Shown here in pieces: positions 28,011-40,685 of a stretch of DNA of 64,000 bases. The position numbers and the translations under genes are program-made. The first letter of the stretch is position 1; every line of letters starts with the position of its first letter. Under the pieces are notes generated by a model, which saw only the letters and a list, made by a program, of their open reading frames with translations, was not told the DNA's origin and did not search any database. This DNA comes from Physcomitrium patens (lineage: Eukaryota > Streptophyta > Bryopsida > Funariales > Funariaceae): contig NC_037256.1 in the NCBI RefSeq assembly GCF_000002425.4, forward strand, positions 14,896,941 to 14,960,940. Reading direction: 5' to 3'.

Positions 28011-29407
28011 AATTCAAATGCCGTCGTCAGGAGGCACGAGAATAGGCGACGACGATGGGAGAATGGCCCACTTGAACCCCTCACCGCGGCATCTAATGGA
28101 ATCCGACTCGGATAAGTGATCCCCCCTCCCTCCCGCGATTCACCCCCCCTCGAGAATCTCGCCTCCTTTCATGGATCCTTTCGCTCGGAGCGCCACTGCC
28201 AAAACCGCTTTCTTGCCCTCCGGTAATGCAGTTGCATGCCAGACTTCACCGTTACAAATATAGAGGCTGCAGACGAAGAAAGTCGTGACCTCGCTCTGAG
28301 AGACCCTACGATCTAGACTTAGAGTAACCATCAGATGGAACGCCGGAGCTCACGATTATAGTTCTCCGCATTCAGACAGTGGATTGCGATCTGATATATG
28401 GTAAGATTTGTAACAGGAATTGGATTTTTGAACTGGGGACGGTAATTGACTTTTTATCATTGCGGCGGGAATCCTCCGTTGGTGTAACAAAAGAAACGAG
28501 AGTCGCAGTGATTATCCAAACTAGGCATCAACGGCGTGACTGAGCAGAGCTGGAAACCCTTCGATGGCGATCGCGCGGCCCCACATCCCGATTGATGATC
28601 CACGCTCAGTCACGTCAACTCGGGCATGTGTAGGAACAATGGTCCCCTGCTGCAGCGCAAGTGGCGGCCCATCGTTACCGTGCTAGGGTCCAGGATGTCC
28701 TAGTGGCGCATGCCAGACTGGGTGGAAAATCAGAAAACGGAACAAAGTCAAGGCAAAGGTGGACAGGGAAACGTGTGATGATGCCGAGCTCCTTCTGCCG
28801 ACGCGAGAACCGTAATGCCTCCCGTGGTGTATTTTTCTCAGGGACAGTTTCTGCCCACACTCAGGCCCATATTCCAAACTCAGGCCCACTTGCGTGGTAT
28901 TCGCCTTTTGACAGGATATGACTGGGTCGTATGTAGGTGAGCTTTCAGTGGTGGCTCAGCCTTGTCTCTATCGACGCTCTGGGTTCAGAAGTTCTTATTT
29001 GCTCTTTTTCTTACAGATTACAACTTCGGTGGCCTGCAGATTCGTAGTGTGCTTATCGTAAGCATCAGTCATTTCTACGTCGCTTATAGTCCTGCACTTG
29101 TCATCTCCGTTGTTGACCAGGGTTTTGGGCTTTCTATCTCTCGTGTGTTGCTGTCTGCCCTCTCGTGTCAGAGCTTCTTCCAGACGGATTTTTAGAATTT
29201 CGGTTTGTTCCGAGTTTCAGTTGCTTTTGTGCTCACTGAGTTGACAGGGTTTTGTGGTGTGCTATCGTCGACGTTACAGGGTCAAACTACGCTGTGGGAG
29301 GTGGTTTGAGAGGGAGATCGTGTTGTATCAGGAGGGTAGCATCTTAGCTGGTTGAAGAGGTTGGGGGGTCTTGATTGGGTAGATAGGAGCAGGACGATTC
29401 GTCGACC
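28011..29407 (+). other. GC-richer upstream region of the NHL gene
   Basis: Composition rises sharply at about 28015, with C-rich runs near 28122-28150. It stays mixed up to the ATG at 29408 and probably holds the promoter and a long 5' UTR, perhaps with an intron. Short ORFs on both strands are not recognisable. Confidence 0.4.
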
Positions 29408-30160
29408 ATGACGACCAAATTTATGAGCAACATGTCGAGGACATTCTCGAACAGTGGGTTCTCTAGGACTTACTCCAGTGCACCGAAGCCGTTCCACTTC
29501 ACGAAGCTTCATCAGGCCAACATGAGCCCCTTGCCCCCGCCGGCAACTCAAAAACCTAAAAAGGATAATAGCACCTGCTGGGCTATCTTTTGTTGTTGCT
29601 TCACTGGATGTATCTCGATGCTTATCACGGCCGCGATCGTCTTGGGAATTACGGCACTGATTATCTGGCTAGTGCTGCGGCCCGTCCACATGCCGCGGTA
29701 CAATATTCAGGACGTTAACGTCGTCAGATTCGCTTACAATTCTGTTCCGCGCACCCTTGATTCCGAAGTCAGGTACGTAGTTAATGCCAACAACCCGAAT
29801 GGCAAGATCGGTATCAGATATGAGACTATTACCATCGATACCGTTTATATGACCCAGAATTTGAATCAGCATTCCATTCCCGGGTTCTACCATGGTCACC
29901 GTAACGTCACGTTGAAGCCGGCTAGTTTCTCCACAACTGGATTGCCCTTGGATCCTGGAACAGGTGCCATCCTTGAAGGGCATATTGCTACAGGGGACGT
30001 TCCATTGGTCATGCGCGTCCGTGTTAAATTCAACCTCAAGATAGGTGCGATCACGACTCCAACCTTTACCGTGAAGGTCAACTGCAATGTGCACATCAAG
30101 CCGCCAATCGGAACTACTCCCGCTTCGGTGCTTGGTTCCCCGACCTGCAAGAGGGTTTGA
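29408..30160 (+). CDS. NDR1/HIN1-like (NHL) membrane protein with LEA_2 domain
   Basis: An intronless ORF of 250 aa. The N-terminal ~60 residues are cytosolic-type (Ser/Pro/Lys-rich, then CWAIFCCCFTGC). One strong transmembrane helix lies at about residues 64-90 (ISMLITAAIVLGITALIIWL). The LEA_2 domain follows, with the family motif NPNGKIGIRY near residue 129 and an even pattern of beta strands to the C-terminus. Length and order match plant NHL proteins, which are plasma-membrane proteins linked to pathogen response and abiotic stress. The Cys cluster before the helix is a plausible acylation site (inference). The ATG at 29408 is the first of several near Mets (29432, 29441). Confidence 0.88.
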   Translation: MTTKFMSNMSRTFSNSGFSRTYSSAPKPFHFTKLHQANMSPLPPPATQKPKKDNSTCWAIFCCCFTGCISMLITAAIVLGITALIIWLVLRPVHMPRYNIQDVNVVRFAYNSVPRTLDSEVRYVVNANNPNGKIGIRYETITIDTVYMTQNLNQHSIPGFYHGHRNVTLKPASFSTTGLPLDPGTGAILEGHIATGDVPLVMRVRVKFNLKIGAITTPTFTVKVNCNVHIKPPIGTTPASVLGSPTCKRV

Positions 30161-33060
30161 ACAAGATGTTGGCTTTAACTGATCTCCATAGATTGCCTTT
30201 TTCTCTAGCTGCTTACTTCTCGAGCCCTAACTTCACATCTCAGCAAGCTCCTGTTGTAGCACAAATGGACCTTTCTGTGAATCGCAACCATCAGGATATT
30301 CAGCAGTACCTACCAGAGCAGCAAGTTGTTTTAGAACCAAGGGAGGGGGTGGGAGATTTACAGAGCTTGTCCCTCATTCTCTCACGGTGGGCTTTAAGGT
30401 TAGGCACTTTGAAGAGTCTAGAATGTGGCCACTCTTTGTATACTAGTATGATGTACATTCCGCATCTTCGCTCATGCAGAGGCAACAGCTGCACGAGTTA
30501 TTGGATTCTACTTTGGTACTAGGTTCTGAAAGGCAATTGTTTTAGTGTTGGAAGCCATGACATCGTGTGTATGAGTGCTTCAGTTTTTCATGATCTTGTC
30601 ATTGTGGAACGGTGGCTAAACCAAGCAATTGTGAATACCTTGCACTCCAGGCCCCTTTAGATGACTTCACACAAGAGTTGCATTAGGTATTCTTTTTCAG
30701 CAAAATCTTATCTTTTCATTCTACCGTAATATTTGTGCCAATTTGGTGACAGTTCATGTGAGACAATTAGTGTTTAATGCTGCGGTCTACATCTGGTATC
30801 GTATGAGAATCCCTCTTGTTGTGGGTACTTATCGTCCGCCTGCGGAGTGTAACGCAACATGCGTCCTGGACACATTGTTAGCATGAGAGGGGTTGGTAGC
30901 GTGCTCGTCACTCGTGCTATTAGATTTAGCAGTGAGAATTCTGAGAAAACTACGAAATGGTAGGGTTGTGTGCTCTTCTCTGAATTATTCAATTTGACGT
31001 CGTAGATTATTACTCATGATAATGAAAAAGTAGTGAGATTTTCTATTAATGCCACGCGTTTTCAGTCCCGAGGGTGGAAGTTGAACAGAATGAAGTGATC
31101 TGCCGGTCCTGACGATAGCCACATTTGTTAAGACTATTCTGGCAGGTCGCCAAAATCATGCCACACTTGAGAGGATAAGCGACTGAAAAGAAGTTTGTCA
31201 GTGGGCTACAAGATTTCTGCATTGTTTTTATGTGTAAATATTAATTATCCTTTGTTGTTAAGAGAGCAAACTGATGGTCGATCTGGATTTGAAGGAAGTG
31301 CCGATACTTGGGAGTTGGATTAATGTATCATAACATGTTATCAGTGTCTGTAGGAAAGCATTATTACATACCAGTGCTGACAAAGAAGGTGAAACTGTGT
31401 ACCTAAGATATTGGAGATGATATGGCTGTAATATAGAAGAGGGAACAGTTACCACACCAATTCACCCAACTTGGCTGATTTTAGAATGGGAAGCGAATTG
31501 CCTGCGTGTCCAGGTAGAATCAGGGTGGAGGTGCGTCTTGCCCCAGCGATTCACGAAGAATAATTATTTTCTAAAGGACCGAGGCTGACGACCACTAAAC
31601 GTTGTCGCTGCAACTAGCCAATTGTAGACTGCAGTTGTCCAGTCGGTAACGGAATGGATCCTTGACTTCGACGACCATAGCAACCCTGTCACGACTACAA
31701 TGTAGCTGATTCTGTCTGAATCTCCCCCAATTCCCTGAACGAGGCACCAAGCAACGGCACACCTTGAATCCCAAGAAAGATAAAAAGTTGTGAGAACTGT
31801 GAGCTTCCAGTCACCTTCTACGGTTGGTTGTCATGGTCTTTCGCACTGATTCTCTTGCCCGCTCGGCGGTGCTCCCCATGTCTGATTCATGTGGGCTCCG
31901 CTTTCACATGTCGCTCATCCTTGCTCCTGCAGCAGAGCTTCCTTTGAGCTTGACAAGCACTTGCTGCACCATGATCCTTCTTCATTAGCTCTGTGACTCT
32001 CTGTACACTCTAAACTAATGTAGAGATTTGTAGGGACCATTCACAAATTAAAGTTCTTATCAGACAAAGCACTGAATGATGAACATGGCCACCAAAACCA
32101 TTTTAGAAAATGCTGCGGTTAGTAGGAGATGTGTGTGTGAATTTTTACTTAGTGTAACATTTAATTGTTAAATAGGGTTAGAAATGTCATAATATGAGTG
32201 TTTTTTTTTTTAGTAAATAATTTCATTGTTTGATGTCAAGGATATTTGTTATCTTATTATTACAACCACTAGTTGCAATAATGGAGAGTGTTGACAGGAT
32301 AGGAATAATCTACCTTTGTGTTAGGTACCCTAAATTTTCAAAAACAATTCCTAATACGATTGTTTGGTGCCTTCGGTATATTCACATTCATTGTTAATTA
32401 TGGATGGAACGAAAATGCTTACATCTAGTTTAATAAAATTCTTAAGTGTTACTTATCATTGAATTTTATATTGTTGAATGTTAACTTTGAAAAACATAGT
32501 AATCTTCCTTTTGCAATTATGTGTATATGTATCGAAATACAAGGTGATTAAGTAGTTAAAACTGAATGAATTCGAAACTACATGTCAAATGTATAAAATG
32601 TAATCCAATCCATCTTATTGATTATAGTTGTATGCATCTAATTATTGTTATGTTTTGATAGAGTGCATATGGTTGATAACGTGTAAAAATTGCAACATAA
32701 GTTCTTTCACTAAATCTGTCCAGGATACAGCACGTAACAGTTAGCCAAATTCAAAGGCACAAATAGGATGAAACATGAGCCAGTAGAATATTCGTTCAGA
32801 AAATACTTTGAATGGAAAAGATTTGCATCTTGATGCAGCAGTACGACATATAGTTGAGGTAATTCCAAAGGATGTGAAACGTATGATAATATAAGAGTTA
32901 CTATGTTTAACCGGATGAACAGTTACCAGTAATGGCTTTGTTCTTATCACTATCTAGTATCATCAGTGCATGCGGCATACATCCGGAGGTTTGCCTGCAA
33001 GGTTTCAGTAGCACTAACAGAGTGCTACACGCGTAGTGCTCCAAGTGGGAGCGCCAGACA
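30161..33060. other. 3' flank of the NHL gene and spacer
   Basis: The first ~400 bases probably include the NHL 3' UTR. From 31480 to 32000 the composition is again mixed, but no ORF there resembles a known protein. From 32100 to 32700 it is AT-rich. I cannot support a gene here. Confidence 0.4.
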
Positions 33061-33063
33061 CCG

Positions 33064-33252
33064 TTATAGCAATTTCGGGAAAGCCTGGGACCACGAGGAA
33101 GTGGCAACCATCGGAAACCTGGTAGGATCGAGCTGGATATAAACCATTCCTCCATCATGCTCGTTCCAAACCGATTTGAGTGTTCTCATAAGGACTCCCT
33201 CGCAGCAAAAGATCTCAATACCAGACAAGCCAAGAGTCTGGAACCGCTTCAA
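33064..33252 (-). other. Possible exon downstream of histone H4 (unrecognised)
   Basis: A pyrimidine-rich TTTTCAG acceptor at 33253 precedes an open frame of 62 codons (GLSGIEIFCC, LKSVWNEHDGGMVYIQLD) with even, protein-like composition. It has no plausible start codon of its own upstream. It may be a terminal exon of an unseen gene, part of an alternative H4 transcript, or chance. I recognise no family. Confidence 0.22.
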
Positions 33253-33416
33253 CTGAAAAGTGTAGACTCAAGGATTACACGGTTAGCTCTACGGGAAACA
33301 GTGCAACACTAACAAGGTTGAGCAGACAATCGACGGAGTTCGACAAAAAGTTCCGCACGGGAGGTGGTGTTCAGTAACACCATAAACATTGACCAAGACA
33401 CGTCGCAGCATTCATC

Positions 33417-33824
<408 letters not shown>

Positions 33825-33832
33825 TCAGCTTG

Positions 33833-33840
33833 AAATATAG
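33833..33840 (-). promoter_or_regulatory. TATA box of histone H4
   Basis: Minus strand CTATATTT, about 105-110 bases upstream of the H4 ATG. Confidence 0.6.
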
Positions 33841-33887
33841 TCTTTGAAATGGAGGGGGATTTCAAAATGCGAGGGAGACAGGGCGCT

Positions 33888-33918
33888 GGCGGGAAATCCG
33901 AAATTTGAAATTCCCGCC
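33888..33918. promoter_or_regulatory. Pair of E2F-type sites in inverted orientation
   Basis: GGCGGGAAA (33888-33896; reverse complement TTTCCCGCC) and ATTCCCGCC (33910-33918) face each other about 50-80 bases upstream of the TATA box. Both fit the plant E2F consensus (WTTSSCSS). E2F control of replication-dependent genes is established; binding here is inferred. Confidence 0.65.
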
Positions 33919-34613
33919 AAACACCTCACAGTGTCCACCCGTCGTGCCCCACTGAATGGACGCGCTACAACGGCACAACAGCACAAGACTGAGACGCCCA
34001 CAACGGCACCCAATTTAATCCCCACCAGTTCACACGGTACAAGGGTCCAGACGTTTGGATGCCGGCCATTTGCGGGGTTCAGTCCACCAGCCCATCTTCA
34101 CAACGTTTAGTAACAATGAGACAGGGGGAGGCTGAAATTTGGCGTGGCTCTCTCCCACCATGTCGTGCCCGGTGTGCCCCGCCCTGCATCTGGCGAGCCC
34201 TGTGCTCATTATTATCGAGTGAGCGGGCAGAATTCTCTTACAAAATTGTTGTTCTCATGATTTATTATTTATAATTTTTATTCATTGTTTTCTTGTTTTT
34301 TTAAGTCTTTTATTAGTAATGCAATGTGATTTGTTGCACCGCATGTATAATGTCGTGATTGTAATGAATTGTGTTCTTTAAAGAAGGTGCAATGTTTTCT
34401 TGGGTGTTAAGATATTTAAGGAATTCAGTCCCATTGAAACATATAGATGAATTAATTAATAATGAATTTGGTTAGTAACTCGTTCATGATCACATTTTCT
34501 AACGTCGTGTTCATGATCACTTAAAATTATAAATAATATTATTAAATTTGTCCATATTAAGATCTTATGTATAATTAAATAAAATAAAGTCTCTTGAATG
34601 CCACACACATATG

Positions 34614-34638
34614 ATATATATATATATATATATATATA
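34614..34638. repeat. (TA)n microsatellite
   Basis: A 25-base TA run. Confidence 0.9.
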
Positions 34639-35302
34639 CACATGTTTAAATTTTGGAAAGATGATAATTACTTGGTAATTATTCTGTATATCAAGTATAA
34701 TTTGCTAGAATCATTAACGTTGAAAAGTTTTTGAATGGAAAAAAATAGAAGCCTACAGCATGTTCATAAAAAGAAGAAAAGAGAAAGAGAGCAAAAAACA
34801 AGTATTGAATAACTGAACAAAACAAAACAAAGAAGAAAAATTATGTGTGTATGTTGAATTGCAATACCTAAATTGAATTCACCAAACGTTTAATTATTTT
34901 TGTTACTCTGCTACATGTTTACTGAGATTATTATGGTTTCTATTAATATTGAAAACACTGAATAGTATAATTTAGCATTCTCTTGTGCTTATAAAGTAAT
35001 TGCAAAAATCAAAAAGGTAAATGAACAAAGGTTCCAAGTATCCAACTGTGGTTCAAACTAAGATATCAGCAATTATTAATTGATCTTTGCAGATTTAAAA
35101 AAAATATAGAAAAATTTATCACATCAACATTGAAAAAGTCTTACAATAACAATGAAAAAGTCTTACAATAAAATTTTAACTTTTTCTCATTAACTTTTAT
35201 ATCTTTGAAAAAATAAACATGATACATAGATTAAAGGTTTTTCATATTAAAATTATATAGTAAAATTATTACAAATCACAAGGAAAGCTTCATTGTACCT
35301 GT

Positions 35303-35339
35303 TGTCTATCTATCTATCTATATATATATATATATATAT
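35303..35339. repeat. Compound (TATC)n-(TA)n microsatellite
   Basis: About four TATC units pass directly into a 21-base TA run. Confidence 0.9.
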
Positions 35340-36560
35340 GTATCTTTGTGATTTGTTTTTGTAGATATAAGAAGGTTAAATTGATAAACAGATTGTAAAT
35401 TTTATGCATATGCATAAATAAATATGTATACCAACAATAGTACATATACAATATCCAAATAACTTAAGTGTGTAAAGAAAGCACACAACTAAAAAATCCT
35501 AACATTATGTCATTTTGTATATTCATATTATCTTACTCATAGAATAAATGATTATTTTTGAAATAGTTTTTAAAAAAGTATACTAGTTTGATTTGATAAT
35601 AGTTGAATGTAATTTTATTCTCACTTATCACTTTAATAAATTTGTATTGGAAACAACCAGACTTTCTTAAAATTTTGGAGAAGGTAATAACAAAGCAAAG
35701 ATTTTAGAATTTGTTTTATGTAGACAATAGAACTAACCACACTTCTTCCAAGCTAATCTTGCACAAGTAGTTGAATCAAATTATAATCAATATATCAGGA
35801 ATAGAACCAAAACCCAAATTAGTTGACAACAAGTACAATTGAGTGAAGAATATACAATGATTAAGATTAGTTGCAATAACCCATGAATAAAATTATTGAA
35901 TATTTTTTTATGAAATTCATCAAAGATCAATACGGTGAAGTAAATCAATTAGAGACAAAAAAATAAATCTTATGTATTTTAATAATTATTATTTTTATTT
36001 ATATTTGATTAGATAAGATGTTTTTTAACTGAATTTATTCAAATTTCACTATCCCATGCATATTTAAGTGCTTCTTGCTAGTACTTTGTAATAATTTGTA
36101 TATATATATTCGAGATTTTTTGTATATTATAAAGTAATATTGTTGGTTGTTAAATTATTTTTCCATTAATGATATATATACAAAACGGGCATAATCTTTG
36201 GAATTTGATAACTTTGAAATAAGGAATAGTTATAAATTTTTATGTTAATTAGAAAGGCATGTGGTTTAAATCAAGAGGATAAATAGAAATACTGCTTATA
36301 TATGTGACATTGTAGAGTTGATGATAAAGTATAGAAGCCACATGCAAACAATAAAACATAAACATCATGAAAATTTGGTATACCAAATAAACTTTAATAG
36401 TGTACAAATTATGAAATAATTTTAAATATACAAAATTTGGAATTGGACCATTTTAATCATATGTAGATTGAAAAACTTATTTGAAAAGAGAGACTATAAG
36501 TAACATTATCTTTAAAACAAATGAGATTTGCAAATCTTTCAAACTAACTTTTAAACATTG

Positions 36561-37467
36561 GATAAATAGACAGAATATTATGCCTCAAAAAGCCCTATCA
36601 AAGCCTACTTCGTTGAGGGGTGCTAGGATTGTAATAAAATTCGTTCCCAATACATCCCATTTATGTCCAAAAAAAATAAAAATAAAAATAAAAATAACGA
36701 AAAACGAAAAAGAACACAACTTCAGTACATTGAATTGCAGAGACCCGGAAAAGGTCCACAACGACATTAGTATTCGCGACGAAGAAGAAATTTGCGGAAG
36801 TGCAAATTTGCTCGACGCCGACACTCGGGGGCTCGCTCGCTGGCTCGCTGGACGACGCTGCGCCATGAATTGCAGCGCAAATCTCGTATCTTGCGTTTAA
36901 GGCCAACTGTGTGGTGGCAGTCCCATCCCCGCTACCGACCACATCTCCTTTGCCTCGATCCCCTGGACTTGATTGAAGCCTCATACATGCGCTTTACAAT
37001 ACCAGCTCCACGATTGCGAAAACCTCGCTCCTTCGTTGAAGTGGGGGAGGGTTGTTGTTGTTAGTTGATGTTGTTGTTGTTGAGTAGCTTGCTGGTAGGG
37101 TTGAGCTGAATGCAAGTTCTTCGTCGTACCTGGGATTGAAGTTGGGGTTGTGAGGTGACAGTGTTGGCTGACAGGTGGGTTTCCATGTCGTTGCCTTGTG
37201 TTCGTTTAGCTTTGTAGCTGGAGAGTCTGGAGGTGTCACATGTGTTGAGAGTTGCACACATGGGTGATCGTGTAGTTGAGTGTCCATCGAGGAACGTGCC
37301 GAGCGCATCGCTTCTTTATGTTTGGTTGCGTTGTACAAGAATATAGCGTCATACCAAGACATTCATTTACGTGAAGGTTTTCAATCTGGTGGCAACACTA
37401 TTGACCAACCAATGCTATTTGCACCTGTCTTTCATGCATCCCAAAGTAGTGACGAGTCGTAGCTACA
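36561..37467 (+). other. Upstream region of the plastid-protein gene
   Basis: Mixed-composition DNA with a (GTT)n stretch near 37052-37082. ORFs on both strands are compositional. It presumably holds the promoter and 5' UTR of the gene at 37468. Positions 37169-37216 recur inverted at 39215-39262. Confidence 0.4.
37169..37216. repeat. 48-bp inverted repeat, left copy
   Basis: The reverse complement is found at 39215-39262 with 47 of 48 bases identical. It lies about 250 bases upstream of the ATG at 37468. Confidence 0.92.
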
Positions 37468-38843
37468 ATGTTTAAAGCACCCACAGTAGCCTCGGTCCCG
37501 GAGCCTGCTGTCTTAATTCCCCTGACGAAAAATGCTCACCCAGCTGAGCAATTTCGGAGTTTGAATTGTGTCGGAACGCGAAGAGGAGGAGCTAGATTCG
37601 GAATTGGAATAGGCACCAGGAGGTGGACAAGATTGGTGGTTCCGCGAGCTTCCTCAATGGCAGCAATTGCACCATCACCCAAGACCACGGAGGATTGCAC
37701 GTAAGCATGCTTATGCTCTCTCAGTAATTTGGAAATGTCTCCACGACGCATGTCAACGACTATCAAGCGATTGCAGATTTTGCTCATGGGTTCTTATCTT
37801 AGTAATGGATTTTTTCTTTCACACTTATTTATATCTGTCTCCTTCAAGGAATTGGATCGTTCTGCTTCGTGATGTCCAGATGTGGATTGTCCAGAGAATG
37901 TGCTGTGGTATTACGAACAACGAAAGGATGCGGACTGGGTATATCCGTGTATCCAGATTTTGTGTACAATGCTGAGGGAGGTGGTGGAAGTGGAAAGGCT
38001 GTGAAATTGTCGGATGGTTGCTGGCGTGTGCAGTTCGATGCAACGGAAATCAATATTCCAGACGTTAGCTTCCGCACAACGAAACTATTGAGCGTTCCGA
38101 TTCCTCCACCCATTAGGATCAAAATCGTTCCAGATACTTTAGAAGGCACCGTGGATCTTGAAACTGGCAAGGTGAGCTTCTGCCCGCGTCGAGGTCTCTT
38201 TATTGAAATTCTTCTTTGACCTCAATGAGAAGGATCGCCATTTTTGCATAACAAGGGAGGGGTCAGTCAAGTCTTCAAATTGTGGCAGTTGGAGGAACTG
38301 TTTTCCTGCTCTGTTATTCTTGCTCGGCTTTATGGTTTAGTTGGAAGCTCAAGGTACAAATGAAACCGGTCGAATTAGCACGCTCAATAAGTTTCTGACC
38401 TCACACAAAAAACATGAATGTTGTCCTCCATGTCTCTCGATTTGATAAACATGAATGTGATAAGATTTACATGACTACCCCTAAAAGCACATTTATCCTT
38501 GGCATCCTAGTCTCCTGCGCTACAAAAGTTTGAACTAGAAACCAACAATGAGTATATGTATGAGCAGATAGTTTTAAGATTCCAATCAAAGTTCTACTTC
38601 TCAGCTACGGACCTCTATCGGCCGCCACCATTAGTTGTGGACACAGTTTTAACAACAGAGGACACACACGGTGAACAAAGAGGAGGGACTGGAAGCCGGC
38701 TGGATGCTCACGGCAACTGTCGCCTAGTTGGGGTTGCTCGTCTGGTACCCATAGGCGACCTCTTCATGGACAAGTTCCTGATGCTGCCAGCAGATTGCTA
38801 TGCCAGCATGAACGCCAACTTCACCTTCAACATCGCCTCATAG
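37468..38843 (+). CDS. Conserved-looking protein of unknown function, probably plastid-targeted, 3 exons
   Basis: Exons 37468-37700, 37880-38171 and 38568-38843 join in phase (801 nt, 266 aa) with GTAAGC and GTGAGC donors and CAG acceptors. An alternative third acceptor at 38591 would drop 8 residues. The first ~65 residues are Arg/Ser/Ala-rich, low in acids, and end in VVPRASSMAAIA, which looks like a transit peptide and cleavage region. The body shows GISVYPDFVYNAEGGGGSG, GTVDLETG, LYRPPPLVVDTVLTTE and LPADCYASMNANFTF, an acidic/beta-rich soluble protein with no membrane helix. The dense, gap-free coding in three exons argues for a real gene. I do not recognise a named family and assign no function. 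Confidence 0.66.
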
Positions 38844-39150
38844 CACGGTACATCCTGACGTGAGCTGTTGAATTCAACCGCGCTGGCCTGACCCAACTGC
38901 TTAAGTTAAGCGATATCCAGGTCCAACTGACGTTACAATTTTGTCCATCAATACATGTGAGTGAACAAGTGCACGATGGACTCTCTCAAGCCTTGGCAAA
39001 AAGGTGTTAGAGCCAGCCTGATATGTCTGTGTATATTGCTTTTCCACATGTGAAGGCTTTTTCCAGTCGAAGTTACGAACAGAATTGATATAAGAAGCCC
39101 ACCTTGCTTGTGCAAGCTGCTTATTTTATTTTTTACTTTTTATTTTTGTT

Positions 39151-39365
39151 TCAAATTTAATTTACTTACATGCTCCAACAAATTCTAATAATGTCTTTTT
39201 ACTATTTCTTTAGTTACAAAGCTAAACGAACACAATGCAACGACATGGAAACCCACCTGTCAAATTCAAATTTAATTTAATTGAATTTACATACATTCTT
39301 CAATAAAGTCTAATAATTTACATGCATTTTCCAATAAAGTCTAATAATGTATTTTTACTATTGCC
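39151..39365. repeat. Imperfect duplication interrupted by the inverted 48-mer
   Basis: A stretch ending in a TCTAATAATGT..TTTTTACTATT pattern occurs at 39151-39206 and again at about 39262-39363. A further partial copy of the TCTAATAAT unit lies in between. The inverted 48-mer (39215-39262) sits between the two copies. Confidence 0.65.
39215..39262. repeat. 48-bp inverted repeat, right copy
   Basis: Reverse complement of 37169-37216 (47/48), about 370 bases past the stop of the gene. Confidence 0.92.
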
Positions 39366-39760
39366 AAGTAATAAAGCTCTAGACTTCAATTCAATTTTCA
39401 TTTCCACTTTTATACTCATGATAATATTGGCCATTTAAGAATCATCCATCTCTAAATAAACAATGCTTTTATCATTAAGCTTTTTCCATTTTATCACAAA
39501 TATACTTCTATAGGAAATTTTATATTCTCTTGTGTCATATGTCAATCTAGTTTACAAGTGTTTGAATCTTTTTCATAATCACTTTTTAAAATAAAAAACC
39601 ATTAATTAATTTCAAGTCATTTCTAGATAGATTCTTCCAAGAAGTGATAAAATTAGCTTGAAGAAATAAAATCTCAACAGAAATTTGCAAGCAAAAATTC
39701 TTCATTTCTATGAAAAAGTTCTTAAAGGTCTATGCTATTAAAGATGTGAGTTGATGAAGA

Positions 39761-39782
39761 TATATATATATATATATATATA
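39761..39782. repeat. (TA)n microsatellite
   Basis: A 22-base TA run. Confidence 0.9.
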
Positions 39783-40685
39783 TCTATTAAGTAAATAGCC
39801 ATTTCTAATGGTCCTATGCTTAGAAATACTTCCAAAATCTCTAAACATATTTTTTAATAATCTCGTTTTTCAAATTGAATGATAAATAAAAATTAGGATT
39901 GATTTAGTCTTCTATGGAATAGTTACAACATGAACCACATTAATATTGCTTATTTTTATATTCTAGGTTTAATTCATATGCACCTTGGATTAAAAAAAAA
40001 AAAAAAAAAAACCAAAACCAAAAAAACCAAAAAAAATGTACACTTAAATGTTAGTATTTGCTACAATTCCAAGCCTTATATATGAAGCTTATAATTTTTT
40101 ATACTCATTTACTTGCAAATATTATCAAATCTAATCCTAAGTTCTAATAATATATTAGAATAAATTAATAAATTTTCTAATATTCCATAAATTGACTTTA
40201 TTACTTCTTTTGTATTGTACAATCTTATCATTAAATATGAATCTATCTATCTTTACAAATCCTTTTACTATATTATAACTTTTTATGTTATTCTTAATTG
40301 AGCTAGTTTTTAAGACCTAACATCAAGTTGCAATAGAGAATCTATTATATACCAATTCTATATATCTTAATTTTGGTAGGTTCAAGCGAGGAAAACCATT
40401 GTTTTTTTCTTAAAGTCCTATTTGTTGATTATCCACTTGAAAAAAAACCAATGAACATAATGTCTTTAACTAATTTGTAGAGTCCTATATAATATTTAGC
40501 CTTAAATAAACAAAAAAACATTCTTTTAACTTAATTTTCTGATTTTCCACATATAAAGACAAAATATATTTACAGAAATTTATCTTTAGATGTAGACTTG
40601 GATCCTTTAATTATTACATTTCCCAAATTAAATCAATTTTCAAATCTCTCAAAAATATTATTGGTTTGGTGTAGTCCATTTCTAT

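Larger units (their letters stand above)
34260..36560. other. AT-rich spacer
   Basis: It contains (TA)n at 34614-34638 and a (TATC)n-(TA)n compound repeat at 35303-35339. No gene seen. Confidence 0.6.

Noticed and set aside
28140-28331. 63-codon minus-strand ORF in the GC-rich upstream block
   Set aside because: Balanced composition but no family, no conserved motif and no partner exon. It is better explained as upstream noncoding DNA.
36994-37362. 123-codon minus-strand ORF with Thr/Asn repeats
   Set aside because: The repeat part comes from a (GTT)n microsatellite. The region is more simply the 5' flank of the plus-strand gene.
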